Positions 1-8,594 are shown, counted from the stretch's first letter. The stretch: 34,347 nucleotides of DNA from M30B53 sp964600785 (GCA_964600785.1 CAZRKH010000009.1:1-34347), one strand, 5' to 3'. Notes: generated by a model from the letters alone, not told the origin. Numbers and translations: made by a program.

Positions 1-879
1 CCGGGCGGCGGCGGCGGCGGGATCGGCGGCGGCGGGATCGTGACCGGCCCCGGCGGGGATGTCTTCGAGGAGGTCGTCAGCCGGGCCGGTGACCTGGGCC
101 TGTTCACCGGCGACGCGCCCTCCACGCTGACGGGCATCGGGCCGGGATCGCTCTTCCAGCTCGCCGACTGGGAGACCTACACCTCCAACAACATGGTTGG
201 GCCGGAGTTCGGCCTGATGTTCACCGGCAGGAAGGGCCGCTGGTCGTGGGAGGCGGGCGGCAAGTTCACCGCCGGCTTCAACTGGCAGAACAACCTCTAC
301 CGCGGCTCCAACCTCGCCGACAGCCTGGGTGCCGACTACCTCCGCACCAACTTCGCCGGCGGCGGCCTGACGACGGTCAATGTCACCCAGGCCGGGGCTG
401 ATTTGGGCGAGGGGAGCACGACCTCCGTCGTCGAAATTCCCAACTCCCCGCTGATCAACCAGATCTTCACCACCGGCCAGCTCGACACCACCAACCAGGC
501 CGAGCACCGCTTCGTCTTCTCGCCGATCGGTGAATGGCGGTTTGGTGCTCAGTTCAAGGTCAGCCAGGCGATCAACCTCAACGTCGGCTACACCGGGATG
601 TGGCTCTCGCAGATCGCCCGGGCCTCGTCGAACACCGGCTACGAGACCCGCCTGCGGCCGGTGCAGACGGTGGCCCGCAACACCACCGATCAGGTGATCT
701 TCGTCGACCGGGCCGGACAGCCGCAGCCCGGGCCGGGGCCGGGAATCACGGCGGTGCAGCCCGACCAGTCGTACGTGGAGACCGAACTGGCCGCCTACAA
801 CCAGATGGTCCCCCGCGATGGCGGCAACGAGTACGTCTTCACCAACGGCGTCGACTTCGGGCTCGAGATCAGGTACTGA
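1..879 (+). CDS. Outer-membrane beta-barrel protein, BBP7-like, C-terminal part (5' end outside window)
   Basis: The open frame runs in from the left edge with a glycine-rich stretch (codons at 1-45) and stops with TGA at 877-879, so only the C-terminal ~290 residues are present. The text resembles the BBP7 family of planctomycete outer-membrane barrels: a segment reading GPEFGLMFTGRKGRWSWE followed by alternating polar/hydrophobic strands (KFTAGFNWQNN, INLNVGYTGMWLSQIAR) and a final strand ending GLEIRY with a terminal aromatic residue, as expected for BAM-inserted barrels. An ATG-free region and the Gly-rich lead make any internal start (GTG at 40) unlikely to be genuine. Likely role is structural or pore-forming in the outer membrane; the substrate is unknown. 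The end overlaps the convergent thioesterase stop by 11 nt. Family assignment is by recalled sequence style, not by a search. Confidence 0.75.
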   Translation, partial: PGGGGGGIGGGGIVTGPGGDVFEEVVSRAGDLGLFTGDAPSTLTGIGPGSLFQLADWETYTSNNMVGPEFGLMFTGRKGRWSWEAGGKFTAGFNWQNNLYRGSNLADSLGADYLRTNFAGGGLTTVNVTQAGADLGEGSTTSVVEIPNSPLINQIFTTGQLDTTNQAEHRFVFSPIGEWRFGAQFKVSQAINLNVGYTGMWLSQIARASSNTGYETRLRPVQTVARNTTDQVIFVDRAGQPQPGPGPGITAVQPDQSYVETELAAYNQMVPRDGGNEYVFTNGVDFGLEIRY

Positions 880-1423
880 TCCCGGAGTCCCCCGATCCGG
901 CCAGCCAGCCGGCGGTCGCCCCGCGGATTCGCGCCAGGCGGGCATATCGCTCGACCAGCGGCCGCCAGAAGGGATCCTCGCCTGCCGTCTCGATGCCCGG
1001 CGGCAGTTCCGCCGGCAGACCGTGCTCGCCGACCTGGGCGAAGCCGAACAGGCCGTCCATCCAGGGCAGGTCGCGGCCGGGCAGCGGCATCCCCACCACG
1101 CCCACCGCAAGGTAGCACTGCCGCACCTCGAGCACCGCCCCGCGAATCTCCACGAGCGCCCCGACCGGCACCGCCTCGCGACACTCGATCGAGAGCACCC
1201 GGCGAAGCATGAGATTGGCCGCCGGGCCGGTGGCCCGCCCGGCGGCGGCGTAGGCGGTCTCCAGGCCGTAGCGGAGCAGGGAGCCGGCGTAGAGCGTGCC
1301 GTGGTGGTTGGCCTCGGCCGGGAGCACGAGGCGATGGGTGGCCGTTTCCCGGCTGCCGGGCGGTCTGGCGGCAGGACGGGCCCCGTTGACCGGGACGGCA
1401 TGGTTCGGGCTGGCGGGCTGCAT
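869..1423 (-). CDS. Hotdog-fold acyl-CoA/acyl-ACP thioesterase-like protein
   Basis: A 184-residue protein whose core reads EANHHGTLYAGSLLRYGLETAY, close to the N-H-x-G-T-L-F-G-G signature of YciA/acyl-CoA hydrolase hotdog proteins that cleave acyl thioesters. A following basic strand (LMLRRVLSIECREAVPVGALVEIRGAVLEV) fits the second half of the hotdog sheet. The ATG at 1423 lies only 9 nt after the TAA of the upstream FAAL-ACP-AOS fusion, so both are very probably one transcript. In that context it could release or proofread acyl groups loaded on the fused carrier domain, or hydrolyse acyl-CoA for the ligase; this role is inferred from position. The first ~25 residues are Pro/Ala-rich and could be non-domain sequence. 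Catalytic residues were not confirmed by alignment. Confidence 0.7.
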   Translation of the reverse strand: MQPASPNHAVPVNGARPAARPPGSRETATHRLVLPAEANHHGTLYAGSLLRYGLETAYAAAGRATGPAANLMLRRVLSIECREAVPVGALVEIRGAVLEVRQCYLAVGVVGMPLPGRDLPWMDGLFGFAQVGEHGLPAELPPGIETAGEDPFWRPLVERYARLARIRGATAGWLAGSGDSGIST

Positions 1424-1432
1424 GGAGGCCGG

Positions 1433-4400
1433 TTATAGCCGGGCGGCCGCCGCAGCCGGAAGGGCGGAGCCGGCAGGGGCGGCCACGGCCGCAGACTCCG
1501 CCGCGATCCGGTCGAGCTCTTCCCGCATCGCCGTGACCGTCTCGCGGATCTGGGCGGGTGTGTGCATCGAGGTGATGAAAAACCGCAGCCGTGCGGCGGC
1601 CTCCTCGACCGCGGGATAGAGGATCGGCTGCACGTTGATCCCGCGGGCAAAGAGGGCCCGCGAGAGCCGCAGGCTCATGATCGAACTGCCGAGGATCACC
1701 GGCACAACGCCGGAGCCCCCCGAGGCTCCCGTGTCGAGCCCCGCCTCCCGGGCAAGACGGATGAACATCGCCGCATTCTCCTGGAGCCGGGCCACCCGCT
1801 GCGGCTCCTTCTCCAGCAGCTCCAGCGACGCCAAGGCCGCCCCGGCCGCCGGGGGCGGCAGGCCGATCGAGTAGACGAAGCCGGGTACCGTGTATTTCAG
1901 CCACTGCACGAGGGCCCGGCTGCCGGCGATGTAGCCGCCGCAGCTGCCGAAGGCCTTGGAGAGGGTGCCCATCCAGAGGTCGACCGAGGCCGGGTCGATC
2001 CCGAAGTGCTCGGCGATGCCCCGCCCGGTCCGGCCCATGACCCCGATCGAGTGGGCCTCGTCGACCATCAGCAGGGCCTTGTGCCGCCTGGCAACCTCGA
2101 TGAACCGCGGCACGTCGGAGAAATCGCCGTCCATGCTGTAGATCCCCTCGATCACCATCAGCACCCGGCGGTACTGCCCGCGGACCTGGGCGAGGAGGGC
2201 GTCGGCCGCCTCGAAGTCGTTGTGGGGGAAGGCCCGGCGGCGGGCTCCTGAGAGGATCGCTCCCTGCAGGATGCTGTTGTGGGCGAGGGCGTCGTGGAAG
2301 ATCAGATCTCCCGGCCCCACCACGTGACCGATCACCGTCTCGTTGGTGGCATGGCCTCCCACGAGGGTGATCACGTCTTCGGTGCCGGTGAACTCGGCGA
2401 TCGCCCGCTCGAGTTCCTGGTGGATCGTCTTCTCACCGGAAACCAGCCGGCTCGCCGAGGCGCTCGTGCCGTAGCGGTCGATCGCCGCCTTGGCCCCGGC
2501 AGCCACCGCCGGCTCGCCCGCCATGCCGAGGTAGTTGTAGGTCGCCCAGCTGATCAGCTCGCGGCCCCCGATCACGGTGCGGTCGGCGGCCACGCCCTCG
2601 TGGACGCCGAAGTAGGGATTCTCCAGGCCCGCCTCGCGGATCATGGCGAAGTTCTGCTCGAGGGCCCGCACCTCGGGAAACTCCTCGATGCGATGGGCGT
2701 CGGCGGGAATCTCGCTGATCGTCATCGTCGGCCGCGAGCCGGCCGGGGAACCGTCACCGGGAAGGTGGTCGAGGATCGCCTCGGCCACCTCGCGGCAGGT
2801 CTCGATCACCGGCAGCACCTGCTCGGGGAAGCGGCCGCCGAAGGTGTTTTCCAGGGCCGCCACGATCTCCATCCGCTCCAGCGAATCGAGGCCGAGCTCG
2901 ACGATATTGGTGTCGAGCGACAAATCGCGGGCCCGCTCCTTGGCGATCCTTCGGACATGCTCGAAGACCGCCTCGACGACCGGCTCGGGCAGCTCGCGAT
3001 GCCCGCCGCCGCGGGCAGGCTCACCCACCGGACGCAGCCTCGCCAGCCGCGGCTCTGCCGCAGCCGGCTCCGCACGATGCTCTGGCTCCAGCCAGCCGAT
3101 CTCCTCGGCCACCGCCGCAAGCTCGCGGTTCTCGAAGAGCCGCCGACACTGGTGCCGCTGGATCTTGCCGCTGGAAGTCTTGGGGATGCTGTTGGGCCGC
3201 ACGAAAACGACCGCTTCGAGGGCGATCTCGTGCTCGCTGGCGAGCCGGCGGCGGATCGCGTCGCAGGCGGTGGTGATCTCGCCGGACATTCTCCGGCCCC
3301 GCTCCAGCTCCGCCACCACCACCACCCGCTCGCGGCCCTCGGCCTCCACCGAGAAGGCGGCCACGCTGCCGGCCCGCACGATGGGGCTTGCCGCCTCGAC
3401 CGAAGCCTCGATGTCCTGGGGATAGTGGTTGCGGCCGCGGATGATGATCAGGTCTTTCAGCCGGCCGGTGACGAACAGCTCCCCTTCGTCAAAGAAGCCG
3501 AGATCGCCGGTTCGCATGTAGGGCCCCGGATGGCGGCCGCTGCGATCGCCCTCGGGCAGGGTGAGCATCGCGGCGAAGGTGGCCTCGGTCGCCTCGCGGC
3601 GATTCCAGTAGCCCTGGGCCACGCTCGGGCCGCTGACCCAGATCTCCCCGACCCTGCCTGCCGGCTGCGGCTGGAAGGTCTCGTGGTTGACGATCACCAC
3701 GTCCTGGCCCTCCAGCTCGCCGCCGCTGCCCACCAGCCGCCGCGTGCCCGCCGCGAAGTTCCCGCGGGGCACCGCCACGTCGTTCTCCAGGCTCGCCGCG
3801 TCGAAGGAGCGGATCACCGGCGGCTCAAACTTCATCCCGCCGGTGACCATCAGCGTGCTCTCGGCGAGGCCGTAGCAGGGGAAGAAGGCCTCCCGGCGGA
3901 AGCCGCAGGGCCCGAAGGCCTCGCAGAAGGCGTCGATCGTCTCGGGCCGGACCGGCTCGGCACCGTTGAAGGCCAGCGACCAGCAGGAGAGGTCGAGCCC
4001 CTTCCGCTGCTCGGGGGTCGTCTTGCGGACGCACAGTTCGTAGGAGAAGTTCGGCCCGCCGCTGATCGTGGCCCGGTATTTCGAGATCGCCTGCAGCCAT
4101 CGCAGCGGCTTTTGCAGGAAGGCCACCGGCGACATGATGACGTTGAACTTTCCGCCGTAGAGCGGCACCAGGATCCCGCCGATCAGCCCCATGTCGTGGA
4201 AGCTCGGCAGCCAGAAGACGCCCGACTGGCTGCGGGTGATCTCGAAGGCCTGCATGATCCGCAGGGAGTTGTGCAGCAGGTTGCCGTGGGAGAGCATCAC
4301 ACCCTTGGGCGTGCCGGTCGATCCGCTGGTGTACTGCAGGAAGGCGAGCGTCTCGCCGTCGATGTCGGGCCGCTCCCAGCGGTCGGCCCAGTGCGGCTCC

Positions 4401-4858
4401 AGTTCGCTGTCGACCTTCCAGAGGAGGGTCTCCAGGCTCGGGGCGTTGGCCCGCAGGGAGTCGAAGCGATCGAGCACGTCGCGGGTGGTGAGGGCCACCG
4501 AGGCATGGGCGTCGGCGGCAATTGTCTCGATCCGCTCCACGGAGCGATTCTTGCGGGGCGGGTAGGCGGGCACGGCGATCGCCCCGCCATAGAGGCATCC
4601 CATGAAGGCGGCGATGAAGTCGAGGCCCGAGGGATACAGCAAGAGCACCCGCTTGCCGGCCATGCCCGAGGCGGCCAGCCAGGCACCGACTGAGCGGGCC
4701 TTGCGGTCGAGTTCGGCGTAGGTGATCTCGAGTTCCGCGTGCTCGCCATCCACCAGAAAGGTGAAGGCCCGGTCGTTGGGCCGGTATCCCGCCCGCTGCC
4801 GCAGAAGATCGACGATTGTCGGCGCGAAGGATGCCTCGTTGGCGGGATTGGGATTCAC
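1433..4858 (-). CDS. Fused fatty-acyl-AMP ligase - acyl carrier - alpha-oxoamine synthase
   Basis: A 1141-residue protein with three modules. Residues ~12-585 are an adenylating ligase of the FAAL type: YTSGSTGTPKG at ~176, SGGPNFSYELC, YGLAEST, YMRTGDLGF and the C-terminal lysine motif KTSSGK. Residues ~620-700 are an acyl carrier domain with LGLDSLE, whose serine (~659) would carry phosphopantetheine. Residues ~725-1115 are a PLP alpha-oxoamine synthase (KBL / AONS / serine palmitoyltransferase clan): TYNYLGM, VDEAHSIG, and TLSKAFG with the PLP lysine at ~968. The logic is activation of a fatty acid, loading on the in-cis carrier, and decarboxylative condensation with an amino acid to a long-chain 3-ketoamine. 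The start is uncertain: I chose GTG 4858 because it sits ~13 residues before the conserved ligase start. An ATG at 4987 and a TTG at 5071 are also in frame, but the ATG overlaps a TACAAT promoter-like hexamer. The amino-acid substrate cannot be read from sequence. Confidence 0.88.
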   Translation of the reverse strand: MNPNPANEASFAPTIVDLLRQRAGYRPNDRAFTFLVDGEHAELEITYAELDRKARSVGAWLAASGMAGKRVLLLYPSGLDFIAAFMGCLYGGAIAVPAYPPRKNRSVERIETIAADAHASVALTTRDVLDRFDSLRANAPSLETLLWKVDSELEPHWADRWERPDIDGETLAFLQYTSGSTGTPKGVMLSHGNLLHNSLRIMQAFEITRSQSGVFWLPSFHDMGLIGGILVPLYGGKFNVIMSPVAFLQKPLRWLQAISKYRATISGGPNFSYELCVRKTTPEQRKGLDLSCWSLAFNGAEPVRPETIDAFCEAFGPCGFRREAFFPCYGLAESTLMVTGGMKFEPPVIRSFDAASLENDVAVPRGNFAAGTRRLVGSGGELEGQDVVIVNHETFQPQPAGRVGEIWVSGPSVAQGYWNRREATEATFAAMLTLPEGDRSGRHPGPYMRTGDLGFFDEGELFVTGRLKDLIIIRGRNHYPQDIEASVEAASPIVRAGSVAAFSVEAEGRERVVVVAELERGRRMSGEITTACDAIRRRLASEHEIALEAVVFVRPNSIPKTSSGKIQRHQCRRLFENRELAAVAEEIGWLEPEHRAEPAAAEPRLARLRPVGEPARGGGHRELPEPVVEAVFEHVRRIAKERARDLSLDTNIVELGLDSLERMEIVAALENTFGGRFPEQVLPVIETCREVAEAILDHLPGDGSPAGSRPTMTISEIPADAHRIEEFPEVRALEQNFAMIREAGLENPYFGVHEGVAADRTVIGGRELISWATYNYLGMAGEPAVAAGAKAAIDRYGTSASASRLVSGEKTIHQELERAIAEFTGTEDVITLVGGHATNETVIGHVVGPGDLIFHDALAHNSILQGAILSGARRRAFPHNDFEAADALLAQVRGQYRRVLMVIEGIYSMDGDFSDVPRFIEVARRHKALLMVDEAHSIGVMGRTGRGIAEHFGIDPASVDLWMGTLSKAFGSCGGYIAGSRALVQWLKYTVPGFVYSIGLPPPAAGAALASLELLEKEPQRVARLQENAAMFIRLAREAGLDTGASGGSGVVPVILGSSIMSLRLSRALFARGINVQPILYPAVEEAAARLRFFITSMHTPAQIRETVTAMREELDRIAAESAAVAAPAGSALPAAAAARL

Positions 4859-4985
4859 GACGGGGAAGTTCTCCAGTGCGGCGTCGGCCCCCGGCACCCG
4901 CACAACGGCATGCCGGAGTCTCGAGGGCCTCGTCGGAACGCGGGCGGCCCCTCTCAGGTTCGGCACCCGCGACGCCGCAGCCTGC

Positions 4986-4991
4986 ATTGTA
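4986..4991 (-). promoter_or_regulatory. Possible -10 element (TACAAT) upstream of the FAAL fusion
   Basis: On the minus strand the hexamer TACAAT lies about 128 nt before the proposed GTG start at 4858. It matches the sigma-70 consensus at five of six positions. I see no convincing -35 hexamer 16-18 nt upstream, so this is a weak call. If it is used, transcription would begin near 4979 and exclude the alternative ATG at 4987. Confidence 0.25.
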
Positions 4992-5129
4992 GGCAGGGGG
5001 ACGGCCCAATCGGTAGTTTCCGCGCCACTCCCCGCACGTAAGCACCGCCCGATTCGGCAGAAGCCGCACAACGCTCACCACCGGCCAAGCAGCGGCAGTC
5101 GGCCCGACGGCGAACGCCGGGAAACCGCG

Positions 5130-5360
5130 TCAGGACGCCCAGCTGCGGCCGCTCGCCTGCTGGCAGCGGGGCCCGAAGTTGCCAAGCAGGCCGCCGACCA
5201 CGTCCCACGAATCGGGCCGCCGCACCTCGATGTCTCCCTGCTCGTTGATCCGCACCAGGCAGGTGTCGGTGAGCCCGGCCTGACGAAGCTCCTCCGGCGA
5301 GACCTCATCCGGCTCGAGCATGCTCATCAGCACCTTGCCAGTCATCTCGATGAATCGCAT
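5130..5360 (-). CDS. Small conserved-looking protein of unknown function, 76 aa
   Basis: The ATG at 5360 is preceded on its strand by GAGGGAGGCAACG, a good Shine-Dalgarno sequence with ordinary spacing, which fixes the start. The protein begins MRFIEMTGKVLMSML, then has an acidic segment (EPDEVSPEELRQAGL) and a middle part (CLVRINEQGDIEVRRPDSWDVVGGLLGNF) that reads like a small beta-rich regulatory or adaptor domain. There is no signal peptide or membrane helix. It lies alone between the FAAL fusion and rsmA, all on the minus strand, 47 nt after the rsmA stop. I do not recognise a named family and give no function. Confidence 0.7.
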   Translation of the reverse strand: MRFIEMTGKVLMSMLEPDEVSPEELRQAGLTDTCLVRINEQGDIEVRRPDSWDVVGGLLGNFGPRCQQASGRSWAS

Positions 5361-5407
5361 CGTTGCCTCCCTCGATTGGACCGCTGGTTGTCCTGACCGC
5401 GTCGAGT

Positions 5408-6361
5408 CTACCCGCTCCACGGAATTCCTCTACCGCCGCTGGCCGCCGCGGCAGCCAGCCCCGCCTCGAGCCTCACGAGGTCGTCGGCGGCAACCGCCTC
5501 GGCCCGCAGGCCTCCGTCGATGCCCAGTTCGGCAAGCACCGGCTCGACGCGGCCGCGGCCCTCGGCGGAATCGCGACCGGCCACCAGCCGGGCGAGCACG
5601 CCCACGAGCCGCTTGCGGCGGTGGCAGAAGATCTCCCTGACAAACCGTGCGAAACGGTCGAGGTCGTCGATCGCCGCCCGCCTATCCGGCTCGAGCACGA
5701 TCCGCAGGATCGCCGATTCGACCTTCGGCCGCGGCCAGAAGGCACTCGGCGGCAGGATCCGCACGATCTCCGCGGTCGCCTGGCATCCGACCCATGCCGA
5801 GAGGGCCCCGGCGTGACTCGAGCCGGCCGGAGCGGTGATCCGCTCGGCGAGCTCCCGCTGGATGGTGACGGTCGCCTCGTCGAAGGGACGGGGCAGGGCG
5901 AGCAGGTTGGCGATCACCGGCGTGGCAACGCAGTAGGGAAGGTTGGCCACCAGAAGCAGGCGACCCCGCGCATCGGCCCGAGCCCGCTCGAGGGCCGCGA
6001 GCACCTCCGGGGCCAGCCGGTGCTTGCCGGCGAGCACGTCGGTCTCGAGAAAATCGACGTTGCCCGCGTCGAATAGCCGGTCGCGGGCGAGCTGGGCGAG
6101 CCGCGGATCGATCTCGACGGTCACCACGCGTGCCGCGGCGGCCGCCAGCCGTTCGGTGAGTGCCGCGGTGCCGGTGCCCACCTCGAGCACGATGTCGTCA
6201 GGACCGATCGCGGCGGAGCGGACCAGCAGGTCGAGCAGGTTCAAGTCGACCAGGAAGTTCTGCCCCTTGCGGCGGTCGATCGTGTAGCCGACCTCCGCGA
6301 ACCAGCGTTTCAAAAAGGCGGTGGTCTGCCGCGGGGCCCCGCCACCGGGCGGCCGGCTCAT
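5408..6361 (-). CDS. rsmA: 16S rRNA dimethyladenosine transferase
   Basis: A 317-residue RsmA/KsgA, which uses SAM to make N6,N6-dimethyladenosine at the two adjacent adenines of the 3' terminal helix of 16S rRNA during small-subunit maturation. Visible hallmarks are RRKGQNFLVDLNLLD (~31-44), the SAM-binding loop LEVGTGTAALTERL (~59-72), the acidic VEIDPRLAQLA, and motif IV NLPY at 140-143. The C-terminal part (PRPKVESAILRI, then the RRKRL segment) matches the family. An extra ~20-residue N-terminal lead (ending FLKRWFAEVG) is a little longer than in E. coli. The ATG at 6361 overlaps the riboflavin synthase TGA as ATGA, so translation is probably coupled and both genes are co-transcribed. Confidence 0.96.
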   Translation of the reverse strand: MSRPPGGGAPRQTTAFLKRWFAEVGYTIDRRKGQNFLVDLNLLDLLVRSAAIGPDDIVLEVGTGTAALTERLAAAAARVVTVEIDPRLAQLARDRLFDAGNVDFLETDVLAGKHRLAPEVLAALERARADARGRLLLVANLPYCVATPVIANLLALPRPFDEATVTIQRELAERITAPAGSSHAGALSAWVGCQATAEIVRILPPSAFWPRPKVESAILRIVLEPDRRAAIDDLDRFARFVREIFCHRRKRLVGVLARLVAGRDSAEGRGRVEPVLAELGIDGGLRAEAVAADDLVRLEAGLAAAAASGGRGIPWSG

Positions 6362-7002
6362 GCCCGCGTCTCCCGCGAGCCCGTGGCGGGCGGGCCGACC
6401 GCAGCCGCCGCGAGCCAGGCCTCGATCCGGCCGGTGACATACTTGCCCACCAGGTCGGTCTCGAGGTTGACGCCGTCCCCCTCGACGAGGCCGCCAAGGG
6501 TGGTCTCGGCGAGGGTGTGGGGAATCAGGGCGACGCTGAATCCCGTGGGAAAGACATCGGCCACCGTCAGGCTCACCCCGTCGACCGCGATCGAGCCCTT
6601 GGGCACCACCTGACCACCGAGGGCGGCGGGCATCCAGAAGCGGCAGCTGACCCAGCCGCCGTCCTCCGCCTTCGTCTCGAGCCTGCCGACGGCGTCGACA
6701 TGGCCGGTCACCAGATGGCCGCCGAGTCGGTCGGAGAGCTTCAGCGACCGCTCGAGGTTGACCCGGCTGCCGGGCCGGGCGGCCCCGAGGCCGGTTTTGA
6801 CGAGAGTCTCGGGGCCGAGTTCGAAGGCCAGCTGCGAACCCTCGATTCCGACCACCGAGAGGCAGCAGCCGCTGACACAGATGCTCGCACCGATCGCCGC
6901 ATCATCGGCCACGATTCCGGCCTCCACAACGAGCCGGATGCCGGGCGGCTGGTCGATGCGATCGACGACGGTGCCGAGGGCTTCGACAAGTCCGGTGAAC
7001 AT
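6358..7002 (-). CDS. ribE: Riboflavin synthase, alpha-chain type
   Basis: A 214-residue protein beginning MFTGLVEALGTV, the signature N-terminus of trimeric riboflavin synthase, which dismutates two 6,7-dimethyl-8-ribityllumazine molecules to riboflavin in the cytoplasm. Two tandem lumazine-binding repeats are visible: the first with ICVSGCCLSVVG and the second starting HLVTGHVDAVG and continuing IAVDGVSLTV. The start is set by that conserved N-terminus at ATG 7002; an in-frame upstream extension is low-complexity. It overlaps rsmA by four nucleotides. No other riboflavin genes are in the window and I see no FMN riboswitch in the 228-nt divergent region shared with eno. Some authors call this gene ribC. 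Confidence 0.95.
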   Translation of the reverse strand: MFTGLVEALGTVVDRIDQPPGIRLVVEAGIVADDAAIGASICVSGCCLSVVGIEGSQLAFELGPETLVKTGLGAARPGSRVNLERSLKLSDRLGGHLVTGHVDAVGRLETKAEDGGWVSCRFWMPAALGGQVVPKGSIAVDGVSLTVADVFPTGFSVALIPHTLAETTLGGLVEGDGVNLETDLVGKYVTGRIEAWLAAAAVGPPATGSRETRA

Positions 7003-7230
7003 GAACACCCCGTGAGGGCATTGGATGGCCGCGAGAGTCCCCGATCCTACCGCTGCCGTGCCGCCTCGACCACCGGCAGCCAACGGCCGCCCCCACGGGG
7101 TTGAAATCAACGGCGGCTTGCGGGCCGCAGGCTTGCAAGCACAATGTCCCCGGCGTCGGCAGGGCGGTCCGCCGCGGGCCGCCGCCAGCCGCCAAACCGT
7201 TCAAGACACATCCCACACGAGGCCCCCACG

Positions 7231-8523
7231 ATGTCCACGATCGTCGATATCCACGCCCGCCAAATTCTCGACAGCCGCGGCAACCCCACGATCGAGGTCG
7301 ACGTGACGCTGGCCGACGGCACCTTCGGCCGGGCGGCGGTGCCCTCCGGAGCGAGCACCGGGGCCCACGAGGCCTGGGAGAAGCGGGACGGCGACAAGAA
7401 CGTCTACCTCGGCAAGGGCGTGCTCGAGGCGGTGGAGAACGTGAACACCCAGATCGCGGAAGAACTCGAGGGCTGCGACGCCCTCGACCAGACGGGCATC
7501 GATGAGCGGATGCTCGAACTCGACGGCACGCCCAACAAGAAGTCGCTCGGCGCCAACGCGATCCTGGGGGTCTCGATGGCGGTGGCCCATGCGGCGGCCG
7601 AGGAGTGTGGGCTGCCGCTGTATCGCTACCTCGGAGGGGCCGCGGCCCGCCTGCTGCCCGCCCCGATGATGAACATCGTCAACGGCGGGGCGCATGCCGA
7701 CAACCCGCTGGACGTGCAGGAATTCATGGTCATGCCGCTGGGCTTCGACACCTTCGACGAGGCCCTGCGGGCCGGTGTGGAGACCTTCCACGCGCTGAAG
7801 GCCGTGCTCAAGGAGAAGCAGCTCGCCACGTCCGTCGGCGACGAGGGCGGCTTCGCCCCGCAGATCGGCTCGAGCAGCGAGGCCTTGGAGATGATCCTCG
7901 CGGCGATCACCGCCGCCGGCTACGAGCCGGGCAGCCAGATCGCGATCGCCCTCGACGTGGCCGCCACGGAATTTTACGACGCCAAGGCGGGCCGCTACGC
8001 GATCGAGGGGCAGTCGCTCGACTCCGCCGGGATGGTCGAGTTTTTGGCCGGTCTCGCCGGCCGCTACCCGATCGTCTCGATCGAGGATGGCTGCAGCGAG
8101 GACGACTGGGAGGGCTGGAAGCTGCTCACCGACAAACTCGGGGCACGGGTGCAGCTGGTTGGCGACGACCTCTTCGTGACCAGTGTCGAGCGGCTCTCCC
8201 GGGGCGTGGAGGAGAAGATCGCCAACAGCATCCTGGTGAAGGTCAATCAGATCGGCACGCTCACCGAAACGATCTCGGCGGTGCAGCTGGCCCACGGCAG
8301 CGGCTACACCTCGATTGCCAGCCACCGTAGCGGCGAGACGGAGGATGCCACGATCGCCGATCTCGCGGTCGGTCTGGGTACCGGCCAGATCAAGACCGGC
8401 AGTGCCAGCCGCAGCGACCGCGTGGCGAAATACAATCAGCTGCTGCGGATCCAGGAGTCGCTTGGCGATGCGGCCCTCTATGCCGGCCGCCAGGTTCGCG
8501 AACGCTGGCCCGGCATCGCGTAA
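7231..8523 (+). CDS. eno: Enolase (phosphopyruvate hydratase)
   Basis: A 430-residue enolase, converting 2-phosphoglycerate to phosphoenolpyruvate in glycolysis and also part of the bacterial degradosome in some species. Seen in order: MSTIVDIHARQILDSRGNPT at the N-terminus, SGASTGAHEA, LGANAILGVSMAVA, GDEGGFAP with a catalytic glutamate, SIEDGCSEDDW and LVGDDLF as metal ligands, LVKVNQIGT with the catalytic lysine, and ASHRSGETED. Length is normal. The ATG at 7231 is chosen because the conserved N-terminus starts there; only a weak GAGG precedes it. It is divergent from the riboflavin synthase gene and convergent with the small membrane protein at 8583. Confidence 0.98.
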   Translation: MSTIVDIHARQILDSRGNPTIEVDVTLADGTFGRAAVPSGASTGAHEAWEKRDGDKNVYLGKGVLEAVENVNTQIAEELEGCDALDQTGIDERMLELDGTPNKKSLGANAILGVSMAVAHAAAEECGLPLYRYLGGAAARLLPAPMMNIVNGGAHADNPLDVQEFMVMPLGFDTFDEALRAGVETFHALKAVLKEKQLATSVGDEGGFAPQIGSSSEALEMILAAITAAGYEPGSQIAIALDVAATEFYDAKAGRYAIEGQSLDSAGMVEFLAGLAGRYPIVSIEDGCSEDDWEGWKLLTDKLGARVQLVGDDLFVTSVERLSRGVEEKIANSILVKVNQIGTLTETISAVQLAHGSGYTSIASHRSGETEDATIADLAVGLGTGQIKTGSASRSDRVAKYNQLLRIQESLGDAALYAGRQVRERWPGIA

Positions 8524-8572
8524 GCGGCGGGTGGGCTCTCGCGCGAGCAGCTTTCGGCCGGGCCGGTTGCGG

Positions 8573-8594
8573 CGCGACCAGCCTACCGGTCGCG
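8573..8594. terminator. Possible bidirectional terminator hairpin between eno and the convergent gene
   Basis: CGCGACC at 8573-8579 and GGTCGCG at 8588-8594 form a perfect 7-bp stem with an 8-nt loop, 50 nt after the enolase stop and overlapping the stop of the convergent gene at 8583. There is no T tract on either side, so intrinsic termination is uncertain. Confidence 0.35.

Noticed and set aside
2279..4693. An 804-codon open frame on the plus strand opposite the FAAL fusion
   Set aside because: High GC removes stop codons from the antisense frame. The translation has no domain motifs and is His/Asp/Gly/Arg-rich, while the minus strand carries continuous conserved motifs.
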